Source: Planctomycetota bacterium (GTDB lineage: Bacteria; Planctomycetota; B15-G4). Taken from it: 61,929 nucleotides of DNA. Below the pieces are notes generated by a model. The model saw only the letters and a list, made by a program, of their open reading frames with translations, was not told the origin of the DNA and did not search any database. The translations under genes were made by a program, and so were the position numbers. Location: contig JAJDEQ010000099.1 of NCBI GenBank assembly GCA_029259695.1, positions 1-61,929 on the forward strand, given 5' to 3'. How positions within the stretch are numbered: the stretch's first letter is position 1; the number at the start of each line of letters is the position of its first letter. Below are positions 11,832 through 23,310 of this stretch, piece by piece.

Positions 11832-11835
11832 GGTC

Positions 11836-13839
11836 TCATCGCACGCGCAACTCGGCCTGCTCGAGCACATGGATCCGGTCGCGCAGCGCCGCCGCCTTCT
11901 CGAACTCGAGCGCCTCGGCCTGGCCCAGCATCTCCTTGCGCAACTGACCGATGCGCTTGCGGATCTTGCCCGCGTCCTCGAGCAGACCCTGCAGGTCCTC
12001 CTCCTCCCGCATCTCGCGCTCGCGCACCTCCTCCTCGGCCACGGCCTGCGAGCGGTCGACTGCGCGGGTCGTCGTGCGCGGCACGATGCCGTGGCGCTTG
12101 TTGTGCGCCTCCTGCAACGTGCGGCGGCGTTCGCTCTCCTCGATCGCCGCATTCATCGCCGCCGTATGGCGCTCGGCGTAGAAAAGCACCCGGCCATGGA
12201 CGTTGCGGGCGGCCCGCCCCATGGTCTGGATCAGGCTCGTGGCCGAGCGCAGGAAGCCCTGCTTGTCCGCGTCGAGGACGGCGACCAACGCCACCTCGGG
12301 CAGGTCGAGGCCCTCACGCAACAGGTTGATGCCCACCAGCACGTCGAACTCCCCCAGCCGCAGACCGCGGATGATCTCGACCCGCTCGATCGAGTCGATG
12401 TCGCTGTGCATGTACTTCACCCGGACGCCCAGCGACGTGTAGTGGTCGGTGAGTTCCTCGGCCATGCGCTTGGTCAGCGTCGTGACCAGCACCCGTTCGC
12501 CGGACTCGGCCACGGCGCGGATCTCGGAGAGCAGGTCGTCCACCTGCCCTCGCGCCGGGCGCACGATCACCGGCGGATCGAGCAGGCCGGTGGGCCGGAT
12601 GATCTGCTCGACGGCCGGCCTCTCGGAGACACTCAGTTCGAGCGCCGCGGGCGTGGCCGACACGTACACGACCTTGTCGAGCAGGGCGTCCACCTCCTCG
12701 TAGGCGAGCGGACGGTTGTCCACCGCCGACGGCAGGCGGAAGCCGTGCTCCACCAAGGTCGTCTTGCGCGCGAAGTCGCCGCGTCGCATGGCCGCCACCT
12801 GGGGCAGGCTCTGGTGGCTCTCGTCGACGAAGATCAGGAAGTCGTCGGGGAAGTACGCCAGCAGCGACGCGGGAGGGTCCCCCGGCGCGCGGCCGTCGAG
12901 GTGGCGGCTGTAGTTCTCGATGCCCGAACAGAAGCCCGACTCGGCCATCTGCTCCAGGTCGAAGCGGGTGCGCTGCTCGAGTCGCTGCGCTTCCAGCAGC
13001 TTGCCCTTGCCACGCAGGGTGACCAGGTGTTCCTCGAGCTCCTCCTGGACGCTCACGATCGCCTGCTCCATGCGGTCCGCGGGCGTGATGTAGTGGCTCG
13101 CCGGGTAGATCGAGACATCGTCGAGCTCCTCGAGCACCACACCGCGCAGCGGGTCCACGAAGGCCAGACTCTCGATCTCGTCGTCGAAGAACTCGACCCG
13201 CACGACCCGCTCGTCCTCGTAGACCGGGAAGATCTCGACCACGTCGCCGCGCACCCGGAACGTCCCGTTGCGGAAGTCGAGTGCCGAGCGCTGGTACTGC
13301 ACGCCGGCCAGGGCGCGCAGCATGTCGTCCCTGTCGAGCACCTGCCCCTTGCGCAACTGCACGCGCATGCCCTCGTAGAACTCCGGCGACCCCCGGCCGT
13401 AGATGCACGAGACGGAGGCCACGATGATCACGTCCCGACGCTCGAGCAGGGAGCGCGTCGCGCTGTTGCGCAGCCGCTCGATCTGCTCGTTGATGAAGGC
13501 CTCCTTCTCGATGTAGGTGTCCGTGCGCGGCAGGTACGCCTCGGGCTGGTAGTAGTCGTAGTAGGAGACGAAGTACTCCACCGCGTTGTGCGGGAACAGG
13601 TTCCGGAACTCGTCGTAGAGTTGCGCCGCCAGCGTCTTGTTGTGGGCCAGCACAAGCGCCGGCCGCCCGAGCTGGGCGATCACGTGGGCCATCGTGAAGG
13701 TCTTGCCCGATCCGGTGATGCCCTTGAGCACCTGCCGCTTGGCACCCGACGAGAACCCCTCCACCAGGGTGGCGATGGCCGCCGGCTGGTCACCCCGCGG
13801 CTCGAATTCGGTGCTGAGGCGGAATGCCGCGTCGTGCAT
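11836..13839 (-). CDS. uvrB: Excinuclease ABC subunit B
   Basis: UvrB is the damage-verifying helicase-like subunit that receives DNA from UvrA and recruits UvrC. From ATG 13839 the protein has 667 residues: Walker A GITGSGKT at 40-47, the beta-hairpin region [20 protein letters not shown], helicase motifs including DESHQSLPQ and QTMGRAARN, and a C-terminal UVR domain that pairs with UvrC. The open frame continues upstream to 14808, but homology begins exactly at [19 protein letters not shown]. It is followed at 4 bases by uvrC; uvrA is not in the window. Confidence 0.97.
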   Translation of the reverse strand: MHDAAFRLSTEFEPRGDQPAAIATLVEGFSSGAKRQVLKGITGSGKTFTMAHVIAQLGRPALVLAHNKTLAAQLYDEFRNLFPHNAVEYFVSYYDYYQPEAYLPRTDTYIEKEAFINEQIERLRNSATRSLLERRDVIIVASVSCIYGRGSPEFYEGMRVQLRKGQVLDRDDMLRALAGVQYQRSALDFRNGTFRVRGDVVEIFPVYEDERVVRVEFFDDEIESLAFVDPLRGVVLEELDDVSIYPASHYITPADRMEQAIVSVQEELEEHLVTLRGKGKLLEAQRLEQRTRFDLEQMAESGFCSGIENYSRHLDGRAPGDPPASLLAYFPDDFLIFVDESHQSLPQVAAMRRGDFARKTTLVEHGFRLPSAVDNRPLAYEEVDALLDKVVYVSATPAALELSVSERPAVEQIIRPTGLLDPPVIVRPARGQVDDLLSEIRAVAESGERVLVTTLTKRMAEELTDHYTSLGVRVKYMHSDIDSIERVEIIRGLRLGEFDVLVGINLLREGLDLPEVALVAVLDADKQGFLRSATSLIQTMGRAARNVHGRVLFYAERHTAAMNAAIEESERRRTLQEAHNKRHGIVPRTTTRAVDRSQAVAEEEVREREMREEEDLQGLLEDAGKIRKRIGQLRKEMLGQAEALEFEKAAALRDRIHVLEQAELRVR

Positions 13840-14068
13840 GACTGCCGGGCCGGAAGGGGAAGATCGAGGAGTTCGCACCCGCGACATCTTAAGAAGACCG
13901 GAACGAGACCTCGTGAACGACCTCACGGTTCCTAGCATGGGGCCGGGCCCGTCCGCCCAGGTCGCGCTCCGTGACCACGCGCGGAGGTCGAGCGATGACC
14001 CGGCCCGATCCCGAGACCCGCCCGCCAACCAAGCCCTGCGACCGATCAACGGGGAGTGAGCAGCGCCG

Positions 14069-15277
14069 ATGAAGCCGACCCAGCACCCAACCCAAACCGC
14101 CCCGTCGCCCCGGCTTCCGATGGGCCTCGACGCGCCAGCCTGGCGCCGCTGCCTCTGGGCCGCCGCCGTGTGCCTGCTGGGCCTCGGCCAGGGGGCGCCG
14201 ATCCACGCCGCGTCCGTCGCCCCGCTCACCGGCTGCCCGGACAAGAGCGAGGACGAACTCCACCCGGCCGCCGGCCCCGAACTCTCCCCGGCCGCCCTCG
14301 ACCTGCGCTTCCGGTACGGCACCAAGAAGGTGAAGGGCGAGAAGGTGGCCCAGGAACTCGGCCCGCTGGTGCGCGCCGCCCTCAATGACTGGGCCGGCTT
14401 CGCCGAGGAGCACGACTTCGACGTGGTGGTCAGCGACCAGGCCGAGCACCTGGTCCTGGGTGTGGCCCGGGAGACCGTCCTGCGGCGCGCCGTGGAGGTC
14501 ATGGACCAGACCCACGCCTTGCTCGACCCGCTGCTCCCGCCGACCGGCGAGCGCAAGCAGCGCGCTGTGATCGCCTTCCTGTTCGACTCCCAGGGCTTCT
14601 CCTCCGACGGCTGGCCGGCCCTGCTCGAGGCGCTCGGCGAACAGGGCGTCCTGGTCCCCGCCGCGGTGAGCGGCTTGGCAGAGGACCCGACGGGCTTGCT
14701 GATCCGCAACCGCGCCCTGTTCCTGCAGCCCACGGTCGACATGGCGGGCGACGCCAGCAACGGCGACGACGAGTTCCGGCTCGACAACGAGATGGCCCAG
14801 CAGTTCACGCAGTGCCTGACCGAGTTGCGCGCCGGACCACTTCCGCCCGTGCTCCGCTGGGGGCTCGGCTACGTCGCCGAGAACGCGCTGTTCGATTCGG
14901 TGTACACGTTCAATCGCGCCGGCTTCGTGGCCAGCGGTGACCACTTCGACTGGGGCCAGAAGGCGCGCCAGGTGCTTGAGAAACACACCGGCCGCGAAGC
15001 GCTGGTGTTCGCGCAGGAGTTCCTGGCCGACGCGTCCGCCGGCCGTGCCGACCGCCCCCAGATCATCGCCTGGGGCTGTCTCGAGTACCTGCGTCGAACG
15101 GACCCGGCACGCATCGAGAGCCTGCTGAGGGAACTCGGCCGGGCCCACCGCGTGAACGACACGCTCGGCATCTCCGGGCAATACCGCGGCAGCACCGGCG
15201 CCACCCGAGCCGCTCTCGAGGCGCACCTCGACGGCATCGACACCAAGCTGCTCAGCCGAACGCTCAAGGACAGGTGA
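14069..15277 (+). CDS. Secreted hypothetical protein resembling a peptidase without its zinc site
   Basis: This 402-residue protein has a long N-terminus with a hydrophobic stretch (about residues 26-48) ending at a likely signal cleavage site (IHAAS), so it is exported. The region 238-272 (NEMAQQF ... [13 protein letters not shown]) resembles the layout of peptidase-MA-like gluzincins, in which HExxH is followed by a PxWLxEGLAEY element, yet the zinc-binding HExxH is absent. That comparison is my inference. No function can be assigned. The ATG at 14069 has a GGGGAG about 13 bases upstream. It is divergent from uvrB. Confidence 0.75.
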   Translation: MKPTQHPTQTAPSPRLPMGLDAPAWRRCLWAAAVCLLGLGQGAPIHAASVAPLTGCPDKSEDELHPAAGPELSPAALDLRFRYGTKKVKGEKVAQELGPLVRAALNDWAGFAEEHDFDVVVSDQAEHLVLGVARETVLRRAVEVMDQTHALLDPLLPPTGERKQRAVIAFLFDSQGFSSDGWPALLEALGEQGVLVPAAVSGLAEDPTGLLIRNRALFLQPTVDMAGDASNGDDEFRLDNEMAQQFTQCLTELRAGPLPPVLRWGLGYVAENALFDSVYTFNRAGFVASGDHFDWGQKARQVLEKHTGREALVFAQEFLADASAGRADRPQIIAWGCLEYLRRTDPARIESLLRELGRAHRVNDTLGISGQYRGSTGATRAALEAHLDGIDTKLLSRTLKDR

Positions 15278-15328
15278 CCGGGCCGCCGCTCACGCCCCTG
15301 CCGGCCCGCCCGCAGGGCGGTGGTGGCC

Positions 15329-15357
15329 TTGACCGGGAAGCCCCTCACCCCTAGCCT
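15329..15357 (+). promoter_or_regulatory. Possible sigma70-like promoter (TTGACC-17-TAGCCT)
   Basis: TTGACC at 15329-15334 and TAGCCT at 15352-15357 are separated by exactly 17 bases. The predicted mRNA start is near 15364, giving a leader of about 130 bases before the zinc-ribbon protein gene at 15495. Confidence 0.4.
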
Positions 15358-15494
15358 CGCACCCCGCCCGTCGGCCCGCATGCGAGCCGTTTCCGAGCGA
15401 GCATTCGCCCCCACAGGTGACAGTGGTCGAAGCCCCGCCAGCCCTCTGCCGGCCAGGCCGCCCGCGCCCCATCCAACTCGAGGAGCCCGCCGCC

Positions 15495-16721
15495 ATGGCC
15501 AGAGCCGGAACCTGTCAGGACTGCGGAGCCCGCTACAAGATCCCCGACACGGTCAAGGCCACCCGCGCCAAGTGCAAGAAGTGCGGTGGCATCGTCGAGA
15601 TCCCGGCCGCCGGGACACTGGATGAAGCCGACGCCCCGAAGGCTGCCGCCGCAGCCGTTGCGGCCAAGGCCGTGGCGCCCAGCCCGCGGCGAGCTGCGAG
15701 CGCCCCCTCGAAGTCCGCACCCGCCAAGACCCCCAGGAAATCGGCCAAGGCGCCGTCCCGCCGCGGCTCCACGAGCAGGCGCGGCGCGAGCGAAGCAGCC
15801 GACGGCGATGAGGGCGGCGACGACGCGCCGGCTCGCAAGGGGGCCCGGCGGGCAGGCGGCGCGCGCAAGGGCGGCCGCAAGGCAGGCGCAGGCAAGGCCT
15901 CCTCGCGCCGCGGCAGCAGCGACAAGGGCGACAAGAAGAGCCCGCTGATGCCGGTGCTGATCATCGTCGGTGTGCTCGCTGCGGGCGGCGGCGCCTGGTA
16001 CTTCATGGGCGGCGACGGTGAGACGCCTGCCGGTGATGGCGACACAGCCAAGCCGGCCGGCGGCGAGACGAGCGAAGACACCTCCGCCAGCGGAGAGGGC
16101 TCAGCCGCGGGCGACAACACCAGCGCGACCCCGGATGAAGTCGTCGAGTCGAACCCGCCGGCCGACGAAGTCCCGGACCCGACCTCGACGGACTCCGCGA
16201 GCGCGTCCGGCGACGACAGCGCTGAGAAGGCGCCGGCCCCGGCACCAGTCGTTGCGGCCGTGGAGGCCCTCGACCCGGTGCTCACCTTCGACCTCTTCCC
16301 GCCCCTCGAAGGCACCGATCAGGCGGAGTTCGATGAATGGGTCGCGACGATCCACGAGTACTACCTGGACCCGCCGGGCCCACGCGGTCAGCGCAAGCTA
16401 CGCGACAAGATCGACGCCATGGACATCGTCGATGCCACGCCGGCGTTCCTCAATGTGATGCACGGCCTGGACCTGTCGAACTCCACCAGCATCCGTGATT
16501 CGTTCCGGCTGGTGAGCGATTGGCAGGAACGCCAAGGCGGCAAGCTGCACTTCTTCTTCGACGGCGACATCACGCTCACCGAGCCGAAGGACGTGAACAA
16601 GCGCGTGCTGGCCACGCTCGGTTGGGTCAAGTGGTGGGATCAGAAGCGCATCGATCCCGCGGCGGTCGAGAAATACCGCGCCGACGTCGCAGCGAAACTG
16701 GCCCAGCAGGAAGACGCCTGA
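15495..16721 (+). CDS. Zinc-ribbon, single-pass membrane protein
   Basis: The protein starts with a four-cysteine zinc ribbon (C7, C10, C27, C30; the MJ0042/FYDLN type often seen in planctomycete and myxobacterial proteins), followed by a basic Ala/Lys/Arg/Ser-rich linker, one membrane segment at 151-171, an acidic Ser/Thr/Ala/Pro-rich linker and a C-terminal domain (about 275-408) that I do not recognise. The topology suggests a cytoplasmic zinc ribbon and an extracytoplasmic C-terminus. Start ATG 15495 has GAGGAG at nine bases. Function unknown. The low-complexity linkers switch from strongly basic to strongly acidic across the membrane. Confidence 0.78.
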   Translation: MARAGTCQDCGARYKIPDTVKATRAKCKKCGGIVEIPAAGTLDEADAPKAAAAAVAAKAVAPSPRRAASAPSKSAPAKTPRKSAKAPSRRGSTSRRGASEAADGDEGGDDAPARKGARRAGGARKGGRKAGAGKASSRRGSSDKGDKKSPLMPVLIIVGVLAAGGGAWYFMGGDGETPAGDGDTAKPAGGETSEDTSASGEGSAAGDNTSATPDEVVESNPPADEVPDPTSTDSASASGDDSAEKAPAPAPVVAAVEALDPVLTFDLFPPLEGTDQAEFDEWVATIHEYYLDPPGPRGQRKLRDKIDAMDIVDATPAFLNVMHGLDLSNSTSIRDSFRLVSDWQERQGGKLHFFFDGDITLTEPKDVNKRVLATLGWVKWWDQKRIDPAAVEKYRADVAAKLAQQEDA

Positions 16722-16732
16722 AGCAGACTGCA

Positions 16733-16750
16733 CGCGCGCCGCAACGCGCG
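16733..16750. terminator. Hairpin between convergent genes
   Basis: CGCGCG at 16733-16738 and again at 16745-16750 can pair across a 6-base loop, 12 bases after the stop of the zinc-ribbon gene and 11 bases before the stop of the NIL-domain gene. It could act for both strands. There is no T-run, so efficiency is uncertain. Confidence 0.3.
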
Positions 16751-16760
16751 CGACGGGCTC

Positions 16761-17039
16761 TCAGCTCCCGGGCTCCGGCGGGTTGGTCGAGAGACCCTCG
16801 GCCGGCATGCCGCCCGGCGCCTGGTCCACCTTGACCCCGCGTTCCTTCAGGTACGCGACCGCCTTGTCGATCTCGCTCTCGGGCCCTTCGAGCTCGAGGT
16901 AGACCAGCCCCAGGTCATCATTGATCGTCGCCCCCCGGATGTTGGGCACGATCTTGAAGTCCCGACCCAGGTTGTAGAGCAGCGGCTCACGGATGAGCCC
17001 CTTCTCGAAGGTGCAGTGGATCAGGCGTGTTTGGGACAT
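16761..17039 (-). CDS. NIL-domain protein
   Basis: A 92-residue protein matching the NIL domain, a ferredoxin-like fold found at the C-terminus of MetN methionine ABC ATPases and in stand-alone or ferredoxin-fused forms. Family-like features are the opening RLIHCTFEKGLIREPLLYNL, the middle FKIVPNIRGATI, and LGLVYLELEGPE with a closing AVAYLKERGV helix. ATG 17039 is chosen over an upstream start at 17060, which adds seven non-homologous residues. Its role is probably small-molecule sensing or regulation, but no partner is adjacent. Confidence 0.82.
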   Translation of the reverse strand: MSQTRLIHCTFEKGLIREPLLYNLGRDFKIVPNIRGATINDDLGLVYLELEGPESEIDKAVAYLKERGVKVDQAPGGMPAEGLSTNPPEPGS

Positions 17040-17179
17040 GGCGAGACCTGGATGGGACACCCGGATGCTGCTGGCCCACCGCCCCCGGCGATGAGTCCGC
17101 CGAACCGGTTCCGACGGGCCAGACAGCCGATCATCCTAGCTCTCGCCACGTCCCGGGGCCACCCGGCCGTGGCCCCTGC

Positions 17180-18409
17180 CTACTGCGCCATCTCGATGAT
17201 CAAGGGGTTGCTGCCCCGTGCGTGGCCCCCAGGCGCCACCGCCTGAAGCACCACATCCACGGCGGAGAGGCCATCCGGCAACTGCTTGGCGATCTCACCG
17301 CTCCCCAGCCCATCGGGCAACACGAGCAGCGCGGCCACCGAGTCGAGCGAGATGGCGAGCAGCGAGTCATTGGCCAGCACCAGCCCGCCCCACCCGTCGA
17401 GGGGCATCAGCACCGGCCCCAGGTCGAGGGCAGCCAGGATCAAGTAGGGCATCCCGGGTGTCGCCCCGCTCAACCGCGCCGTCACCAGCTCCGACGCCTG
17501 AGGCCGGGCCGCGGACACCGTCAGGCCGGCGAAGTGCTCCGACGCCAGGCTGAGTCCATCCAGTTCGGCGTTGGTGCCGAACCCGAGGTCGTCCTCGGCG
17601 TGCCCGGACACGAGCGCCCCACCAGCGGCGTCGGTGAACACCGAGGCATCGTGAGCCGACGGGCTCTGCACCGAGAACAGCAACGCCCCCGTGCCCGGAT
17701 CGCGACCGAGCCCCTTGGTGTCCCCCACGTTCTGGGTACTGCCCAGAGCCGCGGTCACCAGCCCGCTGACCTCCGCTTCGGTCCACAGCAGGCTCGCCGA
17801 CGTTTCGCCGGGCATCCAGGTCAGGATCGCCCCGTCCTGCACGACGCCGGGATCGTCCCCCGAGAGTGACGTGGAGTCCTCGTCGTCTGCCAGCGAGAAC
17901 ACGATCCGGCCGTTGTCGTCGAGGTGGAACGCATCCACGTCCACGTCGCCGTCCGACGCACCGACGAGCGCGACAAACGTGGCTTCGGCCATGAACACGC
18001 TGGCCTGCCCGCCGGAGAAGCCCAGCACATCGCCGTCGAGGAAACCGGCCTCGTTGGCGACGAGCGACAACAGCAGCCCCTCGCCCACCGTCGCACCGAC
18101 GCCGCCGTCGTGGATCGCGTCGACGTCACCGAAGACGTCGTGCAGTCCGTCGCCCCCAGCATCACCGGTGAGCAGCGCGAGCGTCTCCGCGGGCCAGGCG
18201 ACGAACGCGGGTGCACCGGGCAGGTGCCGCACGAGATCCTCGTCGCGCACGGGCAGCCCCATCAGATCGCTGTCGGCTGAGATCGACACGAGCAGGGCGA
18301 AGTCCGCCGGCGCGGTACTGACCTGGGCGCTGAGCGGCGAGGGAACAACGAGCAAGAACAGGCAGAACGTCAGGCCGCCGACCAAGGCGGCGAGTCGAGA
18401 TGGTTGCAT
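17180..18409 (-). CDS. Secreted hypothetical protein with C-terminal planctomycete-type module
   Basis: The 409-residue product begins with a clear signal peptide (MQPSRLAALVGGLTF, cleaved near SPLSAQ). Residues up to about 300 are rich in Asp, Gly, Ala and Ser and have no motif I recognise. The last 110 residues (GMPYLILAALDLGPV ... SNPLIIEM) resemble the secretory module at the N-termini of the two giant proteins at 41.7 and 48.5 kb: a paired beta-sandwich-like repeat with a closing SNxL element. That relation is an inference by eye. ATG 18409 is preceded by GGAAG. Function unknown. Confidence 0.72.
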   Translation of the reverse strand: MQPSRLAALVGGLTFCLFLLVVPSPLSAQVSTAPADFALLVSISADSDLMGLPVRDEDLVRHLPGAPAFVAWPAETLALLTGDAGGDGLHDVFGDVDAIHDGGVGATVGEGLLLSLVANEAGFLDGDVLGFSGGQASVFMAEATFVALVGASDGDVDVDAFHLDDNGRIVFSLADDEDSTSLSGDDPGVVQDGAILTWMPGETSASLLWTEAEVSGLVTAALGSTQNVGDTKGLGRDPGTGALLFSVQSPSAHDASVFTDAAGGALVSGHAEDDLGFGTNAELDGLSLASEHFAGLTVSAARPQASELVTARLSGATPGMPYLILAALDLGPVLMPLDGWGGLVLANDSLLAISLDSVAALLVLPDGLGSGEIAKQLPDGLSAVDVVLQAVAPGGHARGSNPLIIEMAQ

Positions 18410-18534
18410 GGGGACTTCCAGACCATGAGCAGGCGTTCCGGCGCGACCGCGGGGCCGCACCGGTGCCAACCCGCCGCGCGACCCTCGCCCGGCTCGTGGT
18501 TGGCGAGCGGGCAGTCGGCGCGGACCGCTCGGTG

Positions 18535-19542
18535 TTACACCTCGCCCCGGGCCTCGAAGTCCAAGTGCAGCGGCAGGACCTCGTGCAGGGACGCAGCACC
18601 ACACAACGCCATGATCAGCCGGTCGACGCCGAGCGCCATGCCCACCGTGGGCGGCCATGGTGCGACGGCCAGTTCGCGCAACAGCTCCCGGTCGAAGGGC
18701 GCCCCAGGGCCCTCACGGCAACTCGCCTCGAAGCGCCAGCGACGCTCCAACTCGGCGGCATCCGCCAACTCGACCCAACCGTTGGCCAGCTCCACGCCGT
18801 CGAGGTAGGCCTCCACCCGCCGGAAGAGCCGTGGATCGTCCCGGTGCGGCGCGGCCAGCGCCGCCCCACACGGCGGGTACCCGTGCAGGAACACGAGGCC
18901 ACCTCGTTCGCGCAGCGCCGGTTCGACCCGTTCGACCAGCACGCGCCCGAAGAGCACGTCCATGTCATCGTCGTCACGGCAGCCGCTGATTCCCGCCTGT
19001 CGCGCCGCGCGAGCGAAGGCGCTGCCGTCCCCATCGAGCAGCGGTTCGATCGGCACCCCGGCGAAGTCCCCCAGGGCTTCACCCACGGAAAGGAACAGGG
19101 CCTCCCCCATGGTCGCCGTGCCCAGGGCCTCGGAGCAAGCCCTCAGCAGCGCCTCCACATCGTCGGCCAGGTCGCGCACGTCAGCACCCGGGCGATACCA
19201 CTCCAACATCAGGAACTGCGGCTGGTGCAGGGCGCTCAGTTCCTCACGCCCCCCGCGAAACGCCCAGCCCAACGAGTAGATGCTGGATGCACCGCCGCAC
19301 AGCAGGCGCTTGAGCGTGAGTTCGGGGGATGTCTGCAACCAGAGCGGACTCAGCCCGGCCAGTTCCACGCGCGGCGGTTGCAGGTGGGGCTCCTGGCCCG
19401 CGTACGGCAACAGGGGTGGCACGTCCACTTCGACCAGCCCGCGCTCGTCGAGCACGCGCCGCAGGGCCTGCTTCGCCCGGGCCCGCCGGGGCAAGAGCTC
19501 GACCAGCGCCGGATGGCGGCGCAACTCGAGGCCGTCAGGCAC
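18535..19542 (-). CDS. epmA: Elongation factor P lysyl-transferase (lysyl-tRNA synthetase-like)
   Basis: The protein is a class II aminoacyl-tRNA synthetase core without an anticodon-binding domain, as in EpmA/GenX/PoxA, which attaches beta-lysine to a lysine of translation factor EF-P. Motif 2 region LQTSPELTLKRLL, SLGWAFRG, VELANGWVELAD and motif 3 GMALGVDRLIMAL are visible; at 335 residues it fits EpmA (about 325) rather than LysS (about 500). The GTG start at 19542 overlaps the stop of the upstream gene by 8 bases. EF-P and EpmB are not in the window. It is the last gene of a three-gene operon. Confidence 0.88.
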   Translation of the reverse strand: MPDGLELRRHPALVELLPRRARAKQALRRVLDERGLVEVDVPPLLPYAGQEPHLQPPRVELAGLSPLWLQTSPELTLKRLLCGGASSIYSLGWAFRGGREELSALHQPQFLMLEWYRPGADVRDLADDVEALLRACSEALGTATMGEALFLSVGEALGDFAGVPIEPLLDGDGSAFARAARQAGISGCRDDDDMDVLFGRVLVERVEPALRERGGLVFLHGYPPCGAALAAPHRDDPRLFRRVEAYLDGVELANGWVELADAAELERRWRFEASCREGPGAPFDRELLRELAVAPWPPTVGMALGVDRLIMALCGAASLHEVLPLHLDFEARGEV

Positions 19543-20185
19543 CGCGCTCGTCGTCGTCGCCTTGCGCCTGATGGGCGGCGACCAGTCGCTCGGCCTCGGC
19601 GCTGCCCTCCCGGCCCGGGAGAACGGGATCGCCACCAACCGAGCACAGGGCGTGGAGCTGCGCCAGGCGTTCGGCTCGACGATGCAGATCGGGACGCGCC
19701 GGAAGCCGCTTGCCGGCCAGGTGGATCTCGTCCTTGTTCATGCCGTTGAGCGCGCGCACCAGCGGCACCGGATCGCCCAGCAGCGCCACCGTGTGATCGT
19801 CCGCGCGCAGTCGCAGCGCCATGCGCCAGGCAGCCCAGGCGGCGACCAGGACCAGCAGCGCCGCGCCCAGGGCGATCGCGACGAGGCCGTCGCCGCTGGC
19901 GAGGGCCACGATCAGCAGCGCGGCCAGGGCCCCGGCCAGGCCCAGCGCCAGGGCGCGCGGCGTCGCCGAGAGCTGTTCCTCGAGCACCGCCTGGACCACC
20001 AGCGCCCGGGCGTCCTCCGGTGTGCAGCGATCGATCACGTGTTCGCACACGTGCAGTTCGTCGCCGCTCCAGCGCAACCAGCGGCCCCGGCGGCGGTCGG
20101 GCGGCACGATGCGCGCCGTGACTCCCGGCCGCCCGGCATCGGCTGCCGCGCGCTCCAACGGACCGAGATCGAGGCCACCCGTCAT
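19535..20185 (-). CDS. M48-peptidase-like membrane protein lacking the HExxH zinc motif
   Basis: This 216-residue protein has two adjacent hydrophobic helices in the middle. Around them the pattern is that of HtpX/M48 peptidases: VCEHVIDRCTPEDARALV (compare the segment before HExxH), then the membrane helices, then RADDHTVALLGDPVPLVRAL (compare the conserved ADxxAxxLxGDPxxLxxAL segment). At the zinc site, however, the sequence is VLEEQ instead of HExxH, so it should be inactive. This relation is inferred from motif order. It overlaps its upstream neighbour by ATGA and epmA by 8 bases. Confidence 0.7.
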   Translation of the reverse strand: MTGGLDLGPLERAAADAGRPGVTARIVPPDRRRGRWLRWSGDELHVCEHVIDRCTPEDARALVVQAVLEEQLSATPRALALGLAGALAALLIVALASGDGLVAIALGAALLVLVAAWAAWRMALRLRADDHTVALLGDPVPLVRALNGMNKDEIHLAGKRLPARPDLHRRAERLAQLHALCSVGGDPVLPGREGSAEAERLVAAHQAQGDDDERGA

Positions 20186-20784
20186 GGGAACGCCGAGTAG
20201 GACGCGTGCACCTTGTCTTCCACGACCACGCCTTCGCGCACGCTCACGTGTCCCTTGTGCGTGACGCCACGGCGCGAGGCTTCGAAGGCCACCCGGCCGG
20301 AGTAGCCCGCCAGCTCGGTGACGTTGGTGAGGATCTGGATCCGCTCGAAGCCCTGACCGCTGAGGTGGTGACGCACGACCGTGCCGAGATCCTCGGGGAC
20401 GGGCGCTGCCGGCACAGCTTCCTGTTGGCGCACCTGCTGCAACTCGGCCACGGCGCTGGTCAGCCGGGCCAGCTCCTCGCCGAGCTCGGTGAACTTGGCT
20501 TGCAGGCGACCGGCGAGCTGTCGTTCTTCGACGGCATCGGCCACGTCCTCGAGACGGGTGGACAGCGCCTCGAGCTGATCCAGGCGCTCGAGGGACTCGG
20601 CCAGGGCATCGAGGCGCCTGCGCAGGCCGCTGCCCACCAGGAGCACCATGCCCGCGACCAGCAGACCCACGGCGGTAGGAATCCACGTCTCCACGGCCGG
20701 CATGATCCGCGGCAGACGGCGTCCCTTCAACCTGCCCTTTCGAGGCTTGCCCCCGCTCGGTCCCGCCGGCCGCCCCCGCGCCAT
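20182..20784 (-). CDS. Membrane-anchored coiled-coil protein of unknown function
   Basis: From ATG 20784 the protein has 200 residues: a basic N-terminus, one membrane helix (WIPTAVGLLVAGMVLLVG), a long Leu/Glu/Arg coiled coil, and a C-terminal globular part (GFERIQILTNVTELAGY ... ASYSAF) with no known motif. Another ATG at 20814 is possible, but the region upstream overlaps the divergent promoter. The TGA stop overlaps the ATG of the M48-like gene. With that gene and epmA it forms a tight operon. Function unknown. Confidence 0.72.
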   Translation of the reverse strand: MARGRPAGPSGGKPRKGRLKGRRLPRIMPAVETWIPTAVGLLVAGMVLLVGSGLRRRLDALAESLERLDQLEALSTRLEDVADAVEERQLAGRLQAKFTELGEELARLTSAVAELQQVRQQEAVPAAPVPEDLGTVVRHHLSGQGFERIQILTNVTELAGYSGRVAFEASRRGVTHKGHVSVREGVVVEDKVHASYSAFP

Positions 20785-20795
20785 GCGATTGCGCG

Positions 20796-20823
20796 TTGTA
20801 CGGCCCGTGCGCACCCGTACAAT
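20796..20823 (+). promoter_or_regulatory. Promoter of NhaC-type antiporter gene (TTGTAC-16-TACAAT)
   Basis: TTGTAC at 20796-20801 and TACAAT at 20818-20823 are 16 bases apart and form the best sigma70-like pair in the window. The first ATG (20835) is 11 bases after the -10 box, so the leader would be only a few bases long. Confidence 0.55.
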
Positions 20824-20834
20824 CCCGGCGCGGC

Positions 20835-23309
<2,475 letters not shown>

Positions 23310-23310
23310 C

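Noticed and set aside
11749..13935. A 728-codon open frame antisense to uvrB
   Set aside because: uvrB on the minus strand is full length and conserved; the antisense frame has no recognisable domain.
13840..14808. N-terminal extension of uvrB by about 320 residues
   Set aside because: Homology starts exactly at ATG 13839, and the extension runs antisense through the signal peptide and N-terminal half of another gene.
18535..19542. A lysyl-tRNA synthetase (lysS)
   Set aside because: The protein lacks the N-terminal anticodon-binding domain and has the length of EpmA.
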